Counted from the first letter of the stretch, positions 1-11,985 are shown. The stretch is DNA of 64,000 nucleotides from Pempheris klunzingeri (GCF_042242105.1 NC_092017.1:20749432-20813431), one strand, 5' to 3'. Translations and numbers: made by a program. Notes: a model not told the origin generated them from the letters alone.

Positions 1-657
1 AAGTTGAGCAGAGGCAAGGAGAGCCATGATGTAAAAGGCATAAAAAATTTGGTGTTGTTGGAGTGAAAATGCAAAAGACTGCAAAGACAACTATAGTCTC
101 TAAGTCAAGCTGTAGCTAGAGCAGTTTAACTGGTTAAGTTTACCTAGAAGTTGTCTCTGAATGATAGCTTTGAAAAAAGGAATCCAGGAAATATTTTTGG
201 TTAATTCTATTTAGATAACCAATATATGCATGAATTGATATTGAAAAGAAAAAAATCTGTTTAAATCTATTGGACTATAGACAAATTGCAGTTAGATATT
301 TTTCCCCAAATCTTTCATCCCCACTCTACACTGTTCCTCTGTGAAGAGAGAAGAGTCAGTAATGCAAAACATTTTAGTTAATTAACATTAAAGTAGTAAA
401 CTCAGACCAGAGATACCACTTGGGAGGAAAGAATTACAAAACCTTTGTTGTCCAGAGTCTAGAAACATTTTGTTTCTCATATAATATCACTCTAAATTGT
501 TAAAAGCACAGACGGTATTATATAAAAATGTTAGGCTATTGCTTCAAACCACATTCACTCTATTTGGATGTTTAATCCACCTGCCTGGGACGCTTCACTC
601 TACATGTGTGCAGCACTTCAGTGTTTCCAGCACACAGACAGCCCTGCAGAAACCGAC

Positions 658-739
658 TGTGATGACCTCATGCAGCAGACACAATGCAGCCCCCTCCCAC
701 CGGGCCACATGAATGAGGCCAGTGTGTGAGGTCATCACA
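658..739. repeat. Inverted repeat, 13-bp arms
   Basis: TGTGATGACCTCA at 658-670 and its exact reverse complement at 727-739, separated by 56 bases. Each arm contains TGACCTCA, which includes an AGGTCA nuclear-receptor half-site. Function unknown. Confidence 0.6.
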
Positions 740-1070
740 CAGAGTATACCAGGCCTCCCCGAGCTCAGCAACAGAGATGGGTCCAATCTAAAACCGGCCA
801 CAGGCTTAGACTGTCACTGGCCTGTGTTTAAAGGAGCCAAACAAACTCAATGACTCATTTTTGTGGCACAGATGCAGTGTGCAGGTAGTGCAGCAGTGAA
901 GGAAATAAATAAAGGGAAGGAAATAAATAACCTGCAGCGTGGAGCATTGGAACTATGAGGAAAATGAGGACAGGGCGTCTACCACACTAAGAGCCCCTGT
1001 TACAAAGATAAAATATGTATGTCAGCCATAGTACAATAGTACAGTTTGGCACATGATGTAAGCATATCTC

Positions 1071-1189
1071 TTACTTCGTATCTCTTTTTACAGATATGTC
1101 AAGAATTGTGAAATTTGTACACGTCAGCACTGTACCTACAATCAGTCCAATGACATAAGTGAGCACGGCTCCGCTGTCAGACAGTGGTG
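1071..1189 (-). pseudogene. Transmembrane-like exon relic, copy A
   Basis: After a TAG acceptor-like site (1190-1192) the minus strand is open for 39 codons in entry phase 1 and then meets TAA. The product has a short polar start, a hydrophobic stretch with the core YVIGLIVGTVL, and a short charged tail. There is no start codon, so it would need an upstream exon. A second copy at 1468-1592 keeps the same frame and the same acceptor context with a different C-terminus. I do not recognise the family. It could be a relic of a duplicated membrane-receptor gene or a chance frame in duplicated non-coding DNA. Confidence 0.3.
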
Positions 1190-1467
1190 CTAGTCATAGC
1201 AGAGGAAAATGAGGACGCCAGTCTACCACACTAAGAATCCCTGTTTATTGAGGCTGTTACAAAGATAAATTATGTATGTTAGCCATAGTACAGTCGGCCA
1301 ATAAGACTATACATACTATAATGCCACACTGACCTGCTTTTGTAGGAATAATGTCTCAAGCAGTAAATAGGAGTCAAATATGTCCCACAACCTACATACA
1401 AGTTTTAATCTTGAAGACTGAATGCAGAAAGATCTGATTGTAATGACATTAAATCATCAAGACATCT

Positions 1468-1592
1468 TTAACTCTTTATAGCAATATCTACATCAAGTAT
1501 ATCTAGAATTGTGAAACGTATACACTCCATTACTGTACCTACAATCAGTCCGATGATGTCAGTGAGCATGGCTCCATTATCAGACACTGGTG
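1468..1592 (-). pseudogene. Transmembrane-like exon relic, copy B
   Basis: Sister of the 1071-1189 segment: same ATGACTAG acceptor context, same entry phase 1, open for 41 codons to TAA, with the hydrophobic core DIIGLIVGTVM. The shared block on the plus strand (tgtacctacaatcagtcc and flanks) is well conserved, while sequence between the copies has an insertion of more than 100 bases. A downstream box shared by both copies (957-1035 and 1203-1290) carries an AATAAA on the minus strand in the second copy only, as a 3' UTR might. Confidence 0.3.
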
Positions 1593-1605
1593 CTAGTCAT
1601 AAGAT

Positions 1606-1670
1606 TCACTCTGGGCTTGTCTCGTCTGTTCGGCTCTGCTTGTACACCTCCGTGTACATGATGCCATGTT
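1606..1670 (-). pseudogene. Possible cytoplasmic-tail exon with an ITIM-like motif
   Basis: After a CCTAG acceptor-like site (ending at 1671) the minus strand reads 20 residues and a TGA in entry phase 1. The peptide contains IMYTEV, which fits the immunoreceptor inhibitory consensus I/V/L/S-x-Y-x-x-L/V/I. It lies only 13 bases upstream of transmembrane-like copy B, an order that does not fit one intact gene. With so short a frame this is suggestive only. Confidence 0.22.
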
Positions 1671-3519
1671 CTAGGCAATGACAACAACCCTCAAAAACAA
1701 ACAGCTCTATATAATCCAGTTTAACACCATGTCTGTTTAGTGCTCCTTTTGGTACTGTCCAGTCAGCGCGAGAGATAAATTGTTACTCAGAGCACTTGCT
1801 GCAGTCTGACTAATTCAATCAAACCACAGAGCTAAGCTAGGATGTCTGAGTCCCTAAAGAGTACAGATACATATGCTTAGGCATGGCTAGGGGAGTGTTG
1901 TAAGACTTATCAATGGCACTTAGCATAGGAATTAGAGGAATGAGCGGGGGGTTACACGGACAAATCAACTAGCAGTATTTAGTTTGGCTTACTAATTGCT
2001 TTCTTGCATACTTCAAGGATTTCTGCTTTCTGATTTCTTTCACTTGCAAATGGCACATATGTAGTGTATGTCATGTGTGTATGTGTATTGGTTTGTGTTC
2101 TTGATGACACTCGCTTGCATAATGTTTGAAAAAACATTGGATATTGTGGAGCATGCTTTATTACTTTGTGTAGAGAAAAGAAATATTCTATACACCCAGG
2201 GTTCATTTAGTTTTAAGATAAAAAAAAAAGCTGGGAAAAAAGCTTACAAAAGAGTGCATAGACATGCTGGTGTTTTAAACCTTGTTTACCAGAACTATTC
2301 TGTTAGTGCTGTTTATAGCCACAAAGACTTTTGTCTTCTGTTAGATTATATGAAACAGGCATCATTTGAAAAGTTGCTGGTCAATGATCAACTGATATCT
2401 CAGGTAACGGTCCCACATGACTGCTGTGATGTTGACATTTAAAAACCCGAAGGCAGGCTCTCTAGAAACCACCTGCCTGCTTACTATCTTCTCAGGTGGT
2501 TAATGATTACTCAGAGTGAAACCAGGTAGTAGACCATGAGCAAACACTGACTGACTGCTATCAGCCCTGACCCTGAACAAAGTGACTCAGTCAAAGGAAA
2601 CACTGTTAAGGTAGTGTGATTGTTTCCCTGCTGGATCTTAGAAACTGATAAAGATCCATATAAGACGCTCCTTTTGGACTTTCAACTCATTAAGACAACC
2701 AATGAAAACATATAAGAGACTTAAACTGCTGAACAACACTGCAAAGTACATCTGGTTCTGTTGTGCAGCTGTCAAAAATAGCATAAGCATACAAACCGGC
2801 CTCGAGAATGTGCAAGTCTCAGCTCGGCTATTTACTGCATCTGCATCACCGCAACCACCTAACCTATCTTTATAACTGATGACTACCTTAGCAGGATGAC
2901 TACCTCACTGATGACCTGCCTGCTTACCTTGTTTGGAAACTAATTTGACACGTACAGGTTTCCTAAACATTTTCACTCACATACATTTCCAAAGTTCTCT
3001 GTAGACTTTTCGGACCACATTTGGGATCTGAGCGCAAATAGCTAGATGTTTATCATGTAATTAAATGGTTTTAAAATCCAGCTGTTGACATGTATGTTAC
3101 TAGACGTTATATTTTTTGTACTAGATTGTCAAGCCAGTCCTTCCAAAATTTGCATTTACCCACAATTGTGGCCGTTCAGTCCAGTCCAGTCCAACGTTGG
3201 ACCACTGTCAAACATCTGTGTCTTTTAGCAATATGAACTGAAAAGTAGCTGAAAAAAATTGGATAATCAATCAATTTTCACAGCGTCTGTGAAGCCTTGT
3301 TTATTCACTGTGTCCATGGAAACGACGATGACCGCAGGCATACAGGAGTGGCTTCCTTATAAACAAATAACAGTTTGTTTACTTTTCTTCATCACTTCAT
3401 CATCACTGCATAATGCTCAATGATTTTCAGACAAGCCTACTATTTGTGTATTTGTGATGTTTTGTGTTGTATGTATGCAATTCATACAAGTAACTGCTGC
3501 ATTTTCTACTAACTAACCA

Positions 3520-4256
3520 TCAAGAAGGCCCAGCAGCGACTGTGTTTTCTGAGGAGACTGAGGAGTTGAGTCTGAGTTTGGCATGCCAGCCAAGATTCTG
3601 TCTAACTTCCTGAGTAGCTCCATCACTGTGTGGTACGGGAACTGCACAGCTCAGGAGAGGAAGGCTCTCCAGCGGGTGATCAAGACAGCACAGCACATCT
3701 CTGGTGCTGCCTTCCCCACGCTGCAGGACACTTACCGGACCAGGGTCCTCATTAATGACGGATCACACCCCCAACACAGCCTCTTCACACTGCTGCCATC
3801 AGGCAAGCTCTACAGAAGTGTGAAAGGACGACTCGCCTTACGAAGAGTTTCTTTCCACAAGCCATCAGGCTTGTGAATGAATCCCACATACACTCACACT
3901 GAAACGGACTAACTAACTGAACATGCACTTTAAAATCCATACTGTTATCTTTCTGTTTACATGTAAAATGCACTTTATGTTCTGGCTGTAAACACTTCCA
4001 CCAAAGTTTACATCACGCACAGTGCACTTTACGACCACTGCTGCTGCTGGCTCAGGTGTTGTATAGTTATAGTTTATCATACTCTGCTTACTTATATTTA
4101 TTTATTCATTTAGACCCTTTTATTTTAAATTTTAGAATGTTACCTAGATTGTATTTGCTCGGTGATAGGGGTACCTGCAGAGTAAGAATTTCATTGTACA
4201 GTGTAACTGTCTGGTTTTCTGTGCATATGACAACAAACATCTTGAATCTTGAATCT
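3520..4256 (+). mobile_element. Truncated L2-type LINE, 3' end
   Basis: The plus strand encodes the C-terminal end of a fish L2/CR1-like reverse-transcriptase ORF, with landmarks KAQQRLCFLRRLR, ITVWYGNCTAQERKALQRV and SLFTLLPSGKLYRS. Internal deletions and a frame break mark it as dead. The ORF end (about 3876) is followed by an untranslated tail ending in the short repeats cttgaatcttgaatct typical of L2-family 3' ends. The copy is heavily 5'-truncated. Confidence 0.85.
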
Positions 4257-4887
4257 AACTAACGAACTACTACTAACTACCAACTAATTTGGTTCTGAGC
4301 GTCTGGATCCGGTACATTTATGGGGCATAGGGCTGTTTTGCAGACTGTGACGTGCAGGCATACAGGAGGCTCTGCGCAGGAGTGTGTGTTAAGTCACATG
4401 CAAAACCTCTTGCCTTAGTTTCGATGACAGCTGGCTCAGGCAAGCCCTCTCTCACACAGAGGTAAACATTTTGGCTGCACTAAGTGCCATGAAAATGCTT
4501 GAATGATCAATTTATTTTTAGATATTCTGATTTTAATACTTTAGAAAACAGAACAAAGGCAATAGTCTGGAAATACAAATATTTTTCCTTAATTATTGAG
4601 ACCTGGAAATGACCATGATCAGATTCTATACTTTCCAAACTACCTGCTTCAGTGCAGAAAAAACACCGTAGTTGATCATTGCACCATGTCACCAAATCCG
4701 TTGGTGAACATTGTGCTCCATCAATTTTCCGTAGGCTGGATTTAAACTCTCTGTGACCCCGTTCTTTTGACTGCAAGCTGTGTCTGCACAAACTCAGGGT
4801 CAGTTAGGGTCAAATGTGATTTTTCTTTGTAAATCCCATGTAAGTCCAGTCTTATTAAGCTGTGACTACCATCCTGTTGTCTCTTAC

Positions 4888-7409
4888 CCATTCCTCTACG
4901 TCTCTGCCCTCTGAGGCCTTCCCGCCAACAAGAGGCTCCTCCCAGTAGATGTTCGGTTTCCCGTAGCGCCAGATCTTCCCTCTTGTTTTGTGTGCAAAGA
5001 AAGCCGCAACACTAAACGCAATGACAACCAGGAATCCGCACACCATGGCAATTCCCTAGAAAAGCAAGGACAAGAGAATAAAAATTGCAAAGTTGTCAAG
5101 GAGATAAGCAGTAAGATAGAGCTGGTTTATCCTGGTACAAAAAGTACACAATTACACACTTGACATCATTAGGAGAAATGCATATCACAATTTGTGGCTC
5201 CATGTACCCAAGAATACAACAAATGCTTCATGATAACAGGCGCCATTACAAAACAGAACAAAACTGATAATGAGAGGCTACAATATGCTTTCCGAGTCCA
5301 GATTTATCTCACTTTTCCCACATAACAGCTTTATACACAACTGTTGATGTATGACACTAACGTAAAACCAAAGCGTTTAAATTACATTAATTATACCTAA
5401 TTTTTTTGATCTGTGGTCCTTCGAATCTTGCAGTCTGAATTGAAAATATATTTTGTGGTCTTCATTTCTCATCCAGCTCAAAATACCTTTCACAGAAACT
5501 ATTACAGTTACTCATCTAGCCCAATCAATTTATCATGTTATAAATATTCAAATGAGGCCATTGCTAGACTACTACATCTGCCTGAAATTATCCTACAGAG
5601 GGTCTTAACCCTAACCAAACACTGAGTCTGCCCTTGACATCTACTAAATATCAACAGGAAAAGCTACAAACCTCCTGTGGGTCCACAAAGCAGTAGTGGT
5701 AGAGATACTGGTTGTACATGGGGAAGCCTCCCACTCCCCCCATCTGTGAGTAGCTGGTCTGGTAGAGGTTCTGGCACATCATAAGCATGGGGTTGTACAT
5801 CATGCTGGAGGAGCCCTGGGCCATGGGGTTCACCCCGACTATATACACAATGCTGATGATGCCCTGGAAAAAAAAACACACAGCATTAGCACACAGTCTT
5901 ACTGATATTAATTATTGTTGTGCTACTCACTATTCGATTTCGATTCGATTCGATTCGAATTCTGACTAAGATAACACTGTCGGTTCATGTAGCCGGTCAT
6001 GTAGCCTGTATCTACACTGAATTTGAAAAAAAAATACTCTACTTCAATCAGAAATGGACATTTCTGGAATTATTTAAGAGCAGGAGAATAGAAAGCCCTG
6101 ATGTAAAAATAAAAACCAAAGGGTTGAGATTTAATAAGAGAAAGTCCAGCCAATGTATATAAATGTCATTTTCTTGAGCTCTTTCTCTTTCCATACTGAA
6201 TATCTTTACACTCTAAGGCTCCAGCAGGCTGGAATAAAATTAACACACTTGATCCCAGAAAGACTAGTGTCCTTTCATATTTGGATCTACAATATCATTA
6301 CACTGTGTACTAAACACACTTGGACAAACGTGTGTGGACATGTGTTTTTAGTGGCTCAGTGAATACAGCACTGGGATCTGAACAGAGTTCAACTGAGTCC
6401 TGTTTCAGATTATACTTCTGGTATTCAGGGTTTTTCAAAAACATGCACATATAAATGCCATACATAACAGAGCTAGGCGTTTTCAGTGTTAGTTAGGATG
6501 TGGGAAGTGTGAGATGTTTCAGCTGGAAAATGCTAATGTAATGCTGCCGGTGTAAAGTACAAACCAAATTTCTCACACATAATTTTAAAACACCTACAAT
6601 GTGGAGCCATATATGTGTAAGCCGATCTATTATTACTTTTATTATTTTACTTATTTAGTGAGTCTTCAGGCTGAATTTAAAGACACTTAAGTACCACTGT
6701 GATTTCTATAAAATGCTGCTCTTTTGTTCCTCTACAGAGAAATTTTGTGCTTCCAATGAATTAATCTCTACAAATGACAGAGATGTGGGAGAGCATGAAC
6801 ACAAAGAAGCCATGAGATGAAAATGTGAATGAGTCTTACCTCCAGGACTGCCATGATGATGCTGCCTATTAGGATGGCCAGAAAGAACTTCCTACTGCGG
6901 ACGGTGTTGGATTTAGAGAAGCTGCTGATGAAGAAGGCAAGCGCCCCTATGAAGTTAATGGCTGCCATGGCAATCATGGCAGTTTTGGCTGAGTAAGGTG
7001 AGATGTAAGAGCCGTAGCTGCTGCCGTAGCCTCCGTAACCTCCGTAACCTCCATAGCCACCGTATCCTGAACCGTAGCTGCCACCGCCGTATCCACTGCC
7101 GTAGCCCATTCCCATTCCCATTCCCATTCCCATTCCATACTGCATGTCCCACATGAGAGTGGAAGCTACGCAGGCAAATATCGCCACACACAACACGATC
7201 ACCGTGGCCATCATGGCCTTGATGATCCCTGGAGGCGACAGCCATTTGTAGAAGTGCTGCGGCTTCTCCTCGATGTAGTAAGATCCCGGCGGAGGTGGGT
7301 ATGCGTTGTAATCGCTCTGAGGGGCGTTGAAGCTGCCTGGAGGGCCGAAGCCCTTGTTGGATGGCGGGCTGTAGACAGGTGGACTCTCGTACTGCTGCTT
7401 GTCAAACAT
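4888..7409 (-). CDS. ocln: Occludin, N-terminal and MARVEL part (3 coding exons, 3' end missing)
   Basis: Tight-junction membrane protein that helps seal the paracellular space between epithelial and endothelial cells. Coding exons are 7409-6840 (190 codons), 5863-5672 (64) and 5055-4888 (56), all joined in phase 0 with GT-AG borders. I see a proline/tyrosine-rich cytoplasmic N-terminus (residues 1-60), the junction motif HFYKWLSPPG before helix 1 (about 63-87), a Gly/Tyr/Met-rich first extracellular loop (88-140), helix 2 (about 143-163), helix 3 across the exon 1/2 join, a second loop with two cysteines ending YHYCFVDPQE, and helix 4 (about 255-276). The last exon ends EEW, the same place as a human OCLN exon. 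The start codon follows a 19-base 5' UTR piece after a CAG acceptor at 7429-7431. The C-terminal occludin/ELL coiled coil that binds ZO-1 was not found between 1 and 4887, so the model is incomplete. The family is certain; which fish copy (a or b) is not decided. Confidence 0.95.
5056..6839 (-). other. Occludin introns 2 and 3
   Basis: Introns 5056-5671 and 5864-6839, interrupted by the 5672-5863 exon. The larger one contains a short ATTCG-type pentamer run near 5933-5960. I see no other gene or structured element in them. Confidence 0.75.
7105..7134 (-). repeat. In-frame hexamer repeat encoding Gly-Met in occludin loop 1
   Basis: Five exact tandem copies of CCCATT on the plus strand (GGAATG... 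on the coding strand), giving alternating Gly-Met residues at about 93-102. It sits before a separate GGY/GYG-rich stretch in the same extracellular loop. The 6-base unit keeps the frame, so copy number can change without breaking the protein. Confidence 0.9.
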
Positions 7410-8545
7410 TGCTAAAAGATGTCCGAAACTGTGAAGAAAAACAAAAAAATAGAAAGCTGAGAGAGCAAAGCGCACTGCAGAAAGGTGGAAAGAGTCCGCC
7501 TCTGTTTTTCAGCAGTACTGATATGAGTAATGCTCGGTGGAGATATGGGAAAGTTAGGCGTGACTGTCTTTGGTAATGAGGCTTAGTAACAGAACAGTGT
7601 AAATGTTTTACCATTTCCAAGGGAGTGTGACTTATGAGGGCACAGGCTCGGCTTGTTTGTGCAATTTTCTCCTGACTATAGGTTGAGTAAATTAGGTTAG
7701 GTCTCATATCATATCATGTCACTAGATCAGAACAGCTTTCTCTTCGTTAACAGAAAATAGAAATATTAGAGGAATGACCTTAGCTTTGAGGTCTCTGAAC
7801 CAGCAAAGTCAGAATGAGTGTGGAGATGTCGGTACCAGGACAGGGAGTGCAGCCAAACAATACTTTCCTTTTTGCCTCTTCACAGGCTGTAGGAGTCTCT
7901 CCAGCCCCCACAATGTCCAGCCTGACTTTGAACATTTTACATCCCGCCCTCCAGCTACTTTTGGTTTTTTGTTTTCTTTTCTTTCTGCTACAAATCTAAC
8001 AGAGAGATATCCAAGGCCACTGTGTATATGAGTTGACAATGCCCATTCTTCTACATAGAGATCTACAGGGAGTGGGCTGCCTACATGTTACGGTGAAAGG
8101 CATTTACGTTTTCCTTATTTGTCAACTCAAATCTCAGCCTGAAATGAAAACAATGCTGAGAGCAGTGTGCTTGTAACAGATTGTAACATATCATGTGTTG
8201 CTAAAGTGCATGACAATATATTCATTAATTCATTAATCCGAGGGGTGCAAGATATTATGACTTTTTTTTAATCTATTAATCTATTCTCTTTTGATTACAA
8301 CATAAAATGTAAAAATAAAATAAAATAGTGAAAAATTTCCCCCATGTTCCCAGAGTTTGTTTTACTTTACTTGTTTTGTCAGATCAACGCACAAAGATAT
8401 GAAGCTTTCAATATACAAAACTGCAAATTCTCACTTTTGAGAGGCAGGAGAACATTTGGGAATTTTGCTTGTTGCAGGTACATTTTCTGTCTATTGACTT
8501 GTCGATTCATCTGAGAGCAAAGTAGTTGGTTATTTAATGACGCAA

Positions 8546-8832
8546 CTGTCACAAAATTAATCAGCAACTATTTTGATTTGATTCATTTTTTAAATATCAA
8601 AAATGACAAATATTCTCTGGTTCCAGCTTGTCAAACATGAGGGATTTGATGCTTTCTTTAATAAACTGAATATCCTTTAGTTTTTAACTGTAAGTTAAGC
8701 AAACCAAGTAATTTGAATATGTCACCTCCAGCTCTGGGTTATTGTTATGAGCATTTTTTTATACTGTGTACTGACATTTTATAGACAAACTGATTAATAA
8801 GACGACAATTCATATATTTTTAGCTCTAATTA
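8546..8832 (+). mobile_element. hAT-like MITE copy, diverged
   Basis: Member of the dispersed family whose best copies are 22734-23057 and 33756-34078. Recognised by the opening ttaatcagcaactatttt, the internal ttctctggttccagcttgtcaaa-type block and the distal tgagcatttttt / gacattttatagac blocks. Ends are worn. Confidence 0.5.
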
Positions 8833-9876
8833 ATTATCAAAGGTTTCATTAGTACATTTCTGTGTTTTGCAGTGGCACCACACCACTGACTGTACATATA
8901 TCTCCTGCTCAGGCACCTTGGTGGGATTGTGAGGGCGGTAACAGCCAAGATGTTGTGTGTCTCTGACCATTCAGAGACTCAGACATACAGACAGACAGAA
9001 AGACAGAGAGACAGACAAACAGAGAGACAGACAGACAGACTGGCACTGCCCACAGCTCACAGTCCCGGGTAATAACTCTCCCCTCTTTATGGGACTCTGG
9101 CACACACAGCAGAAGAGGTCTCGCCTCAGAGCCTCCATCCCAGACACCTTCCCATTATTCCCTCCCTCATTCCTACATATCCTTCATCCCCCCTCACAAT
9201 TCCCCTGTCCCCCAACTCTCTCTTGTCTCCCTCCCTCCATAACTTCTTGCCTTTGTTTGAGGAGCAGGAGGGGCAAAAGTCAAGGCTGCTCGTCACGGGA
9301 ACAGTGTTGCCATGGAGTTGGGGTAAAAAAAAAAAAAAAGAAGAAGAAGAAAAAAAGAAAATTGGGGCACTGTCCAGGGAGGATCAAACAAGGGCTCCTC
9401 TGTGCTGCTCCTGAGTGAGCGATGCAGGAGAAAGAGACAGACAGGCGGGGGGGAGACAGGTGGATGGGTATGCTGCGTGCAGCAGTGTCAGGTGTCCTGT
9501 GTTGTTGATCAGCAGGCTGTCGGTAAGCCAGTGGGTCTTACTTTATACTCCGCTGCTGTGTTTCAATATATTATGATAACTGGCAGGAAATAATCTGCAG
9601 CTCAGGCCATTTCTGAGCAGTGAAATTACACTGAGAGGGACCAAACAACTGTGAGTTCTGCCTCCCAAGGCTTCACAAACCTGTTAAATAGTCCCTTTTC
9701 TGCTTCATAACAAATGGAAAAGTAGAACATTTTGTGCCCAAACTGGGTTTTGCCAGTGTACAGAGGAATCAAAGGCTTTAAAATCTTCAAAATCTAAATC
9801 TTAAACTCCTCTAAACCTGTAGAAGAGCAAAATTTGAGCTGAAAACTTTGTATTATTCCTTAAGTATTAAACAAAC

Positions 9877-10152
9877 TAGAGCTGCAATAATTGAAATCAT
9901 TTGTCAGGAACAAAATGCCAAACATTTCCAGCTTCTCAAATGTAAGAAAAAACTTAATGAGCTGCTTGTTCTTTTGGCAACATTTTCATAAACAGAATAT
10001 CTTTTGGTTTTGGACTGAATAAGTAGGACAAAACAAGGCATTTTGGCAGAAACTTGGGCTATTACAATGAGCATTTTCCACGATTTTTTGACAGTTCATT
10101 GCACAAGAAGCTCAATTATGCATAATTATTAATGGAAAAAACTCTTAGCTGA
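9877..10152 (+). mobile_element. hAT-like MITE copy, left end intact
   Basis: Starts TAGAGCTGCAATAATTG and contains the family's ccaaacatttccagcttctc and tgagcattttccacgatttt blocks. The right terminal repeat is degraded. Confidence 0.6.
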
Positions 10153-11023
10153 GGTCTTGCCCACTGAAAACACAAAGACTTATTAGGGACATTTACTCAT
10201 TAAGGGGAAGACTTTCACTTATTATGCGGCAAATTCCTTTAACACAGTATAGAGAACTTTTACTCAAAGCATTTGCAGTAGCAGCAGAAGCATGGCGGCA
10301 ATCGTAGCGGTAGCAGAAGTAGTAATAGTAGTAGTAGTCGTAGTAATACAGTGGTATTTGACTAAAACTGGCTCGTAAATCTCATTATAAGGCTGAGCAG
10401 AAAGCGCAGCCTTTGGACCACAGTCACAGGTCAGGTCAGACACCCACCAGCCGCAGCCTGAGCTCCACTACAACACAGAGACTCTATCATCTGCTGCTGA
10501 TAAAGGAATTCCAGTCATACAGTCACATGTCTCACATCTGTCAAAAACAATTAGGCCCCTGCCCCATGTAGGCTGGGACCCACTGGCACACACACAGGAG
10601 TCAGCCAAGACTTCCTGCCCAAAATCACCCCACTGAAAAATCTCCTGTACCATAAAAAAAAAACTCAGTAAAACAGGCTGATGTGCACTCAGTTTTAGGT
10701 GCACTGATCTAATGCTAATGCACATTAATACAGAAACTGTTCACAGAGATGGTGATTCAACCTAATTGTCATTTAGGGGACTGTGGTGTTGTTGATGTTA
10801 TAATATTGTAATACTGTGTCCATGCCAGTTCAATCTGTACCAATGAGGGTAGACTAAATATCTAAAACCGAACACAAACATGCCCAACAGTGTTTTGTTT
10901 GTACTTTAAAGTTTTTTTGTTAATTTGAAGCATTTTATGCATAATTTGTTACGAGTGAACTGTGTTTTATACTCCAGTGGTGCTCACTTACCATATTTGC
11001 TGTAAGGATCCATATTGGATGGA

Positions 11024-11275
11024 GCTGCAAGTATTTTGATGATTAATAGTTTTGAGCCAATTTTCAGGAAAAAAAAAAAAGTGAATATTTTCTGGTTTCT
11101 TTACCTCCCTGTGACAGCAAACTTTTAGTATCTTTAGGTTGTGGACAAAACAAAACATTTGAGGACGTCACCTTGTACTTTAGGAAAAAGAAATCAAAAT
11201 TTTTCACGACTTTCTGACATTTTATGGTAAAAAAAACAAAACAACAACTAAGCGATTAATCGAAATGATCGACAG
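11024..11275 (+). mobile_element. hAT-like MITE copy
   Basis: Starts near tggagctgcaagtatttt; contains aatattttctggtttctttac, tgacagcaaacttttagtat and ttcacgactttctgacattt, all found in other copies. The right end is partly lost. Confidence 0.55.
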
Positions 11276-11985
11276 ATCTGTGCTGGACTACATTAGTTTT
11301 ATCCGGGTGTACTGAACAAGCTGGCAGCTAAGAGTAGTTAATAAATCATTACCAAGAACTTTACAACACAAAACCTCACAAAATTAGTCATTTTCCTTCC
11401 CAAAAAAGTGATTAAAGTACATATATGAGTTATATTTGGGGCATTGTATGTGCTTTAAATACTTTAGTTTCGATCAGTAGTAAAGTAAACAAACCTTTAA
11501 CATCATCATCATCAAAAAAAAAAAAAAAAAACCTGCTGTGATTTTGTCAGTGGGGTTAACTTTCTGTTTACGTTATTGATCACTGTTTGGCTAATGTTCA
11601 TGCTTGCAGCCACAATTAGCTTAAATCAACGAGCATTAAGCTAAAGTCTCCGTTATGGAGGTAGGTTTTACTGATTTTGTCAGATTTCTGGTGTAAATCG
11701 TTTGAACCCGATTCTTTTTATAATCAAAAACAAACCGTAGTTATCAATCAGTAATGTTTTTAGCTAACTGACTGTTCTGTTATTGAGAAACACGATGAGG
11801 GGTCCCACCTGTTGTTACCGTTAGTGCAAATATACCGTTATTACTGAAGCCCTTTTACCTTAAACACCAACTTAACTTTGAACAACTTGTTGAAACACAT
11901 AAAATAAAGTTCAGTCTGGTGTAAAAACTCTAAATGCTGCTCTGAAAATCACCTTAAATCACCTCCTTCCTTCGTGTTGTCTTAC

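Larger units (their letters stand above)
957..1602. repeat. Direct duplication of a segment of roughly 250-400 bp
   Basis: Two successive units share blocks in the same order: gaggaaaatgaggac, then tctaccacactaag, then ttacaaagata and atgtatgt, then gaattgtgaaa, tgtacctacaatcagtcc and ggtgctagtcata. Unit 1 spans about 957-1200 and unit 2 about 1203-1602. Unit 2 carries extra sequence in its middle. Divergence between the units is moderate, so the duplication is not recent. Confidence 0.75.
1..4887. other. Region past the last visible occludin exon, no confirmed exon
   Basis: This should be occludin intron 4 or beyond. I looked on the minus strand for the acidic linker and coiled-coil ELL domain of occludin and found no open exon of that type. 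The stretch contains an inverted repeat (658-739), a duplicated segment (957-1602), an L2 LINE fragment (about 3520-4256), and otherwise AT-rich sequence in which I see nothing. Confidence 0.5.
7429..11985 (-). other. Occludin intron 1, repeat-rich
   Basis: Intron between the leader exon and the start exon. It holds three diverged copies of the window's hAT-like MITE (listed separately), a CAGA-type simple repeat at about 8979-9045, an A/GAA-rich tract at about 9325-9361, a degenerate GTA-type trinucleotide run at about 10276-10350 and a poly-A run near 11514-11532. No coding exon is visible on either strand. Confidence 0.6.

Noticed and set aside
2068..2442. Open frame of 124 codons on the plus strand
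   Set aside because: AT-rich, no recognisable domain, no splice or promoter context, and composition like the surrounding DNA. Probably chance.
4507..4791. Minus-strand frame of 94 codons considered as the next occludin exon
   Set aside because: Does not resemble the occludin linker or ELL domain and does not fit the phase-0 donor at 4888.
8957..9418. Frame of 153 codons rich in charged and Ser/Pro residues
   Set aside because: Runs through a CAGA simple repeat and an A-rich tract; no domain and no splice support.
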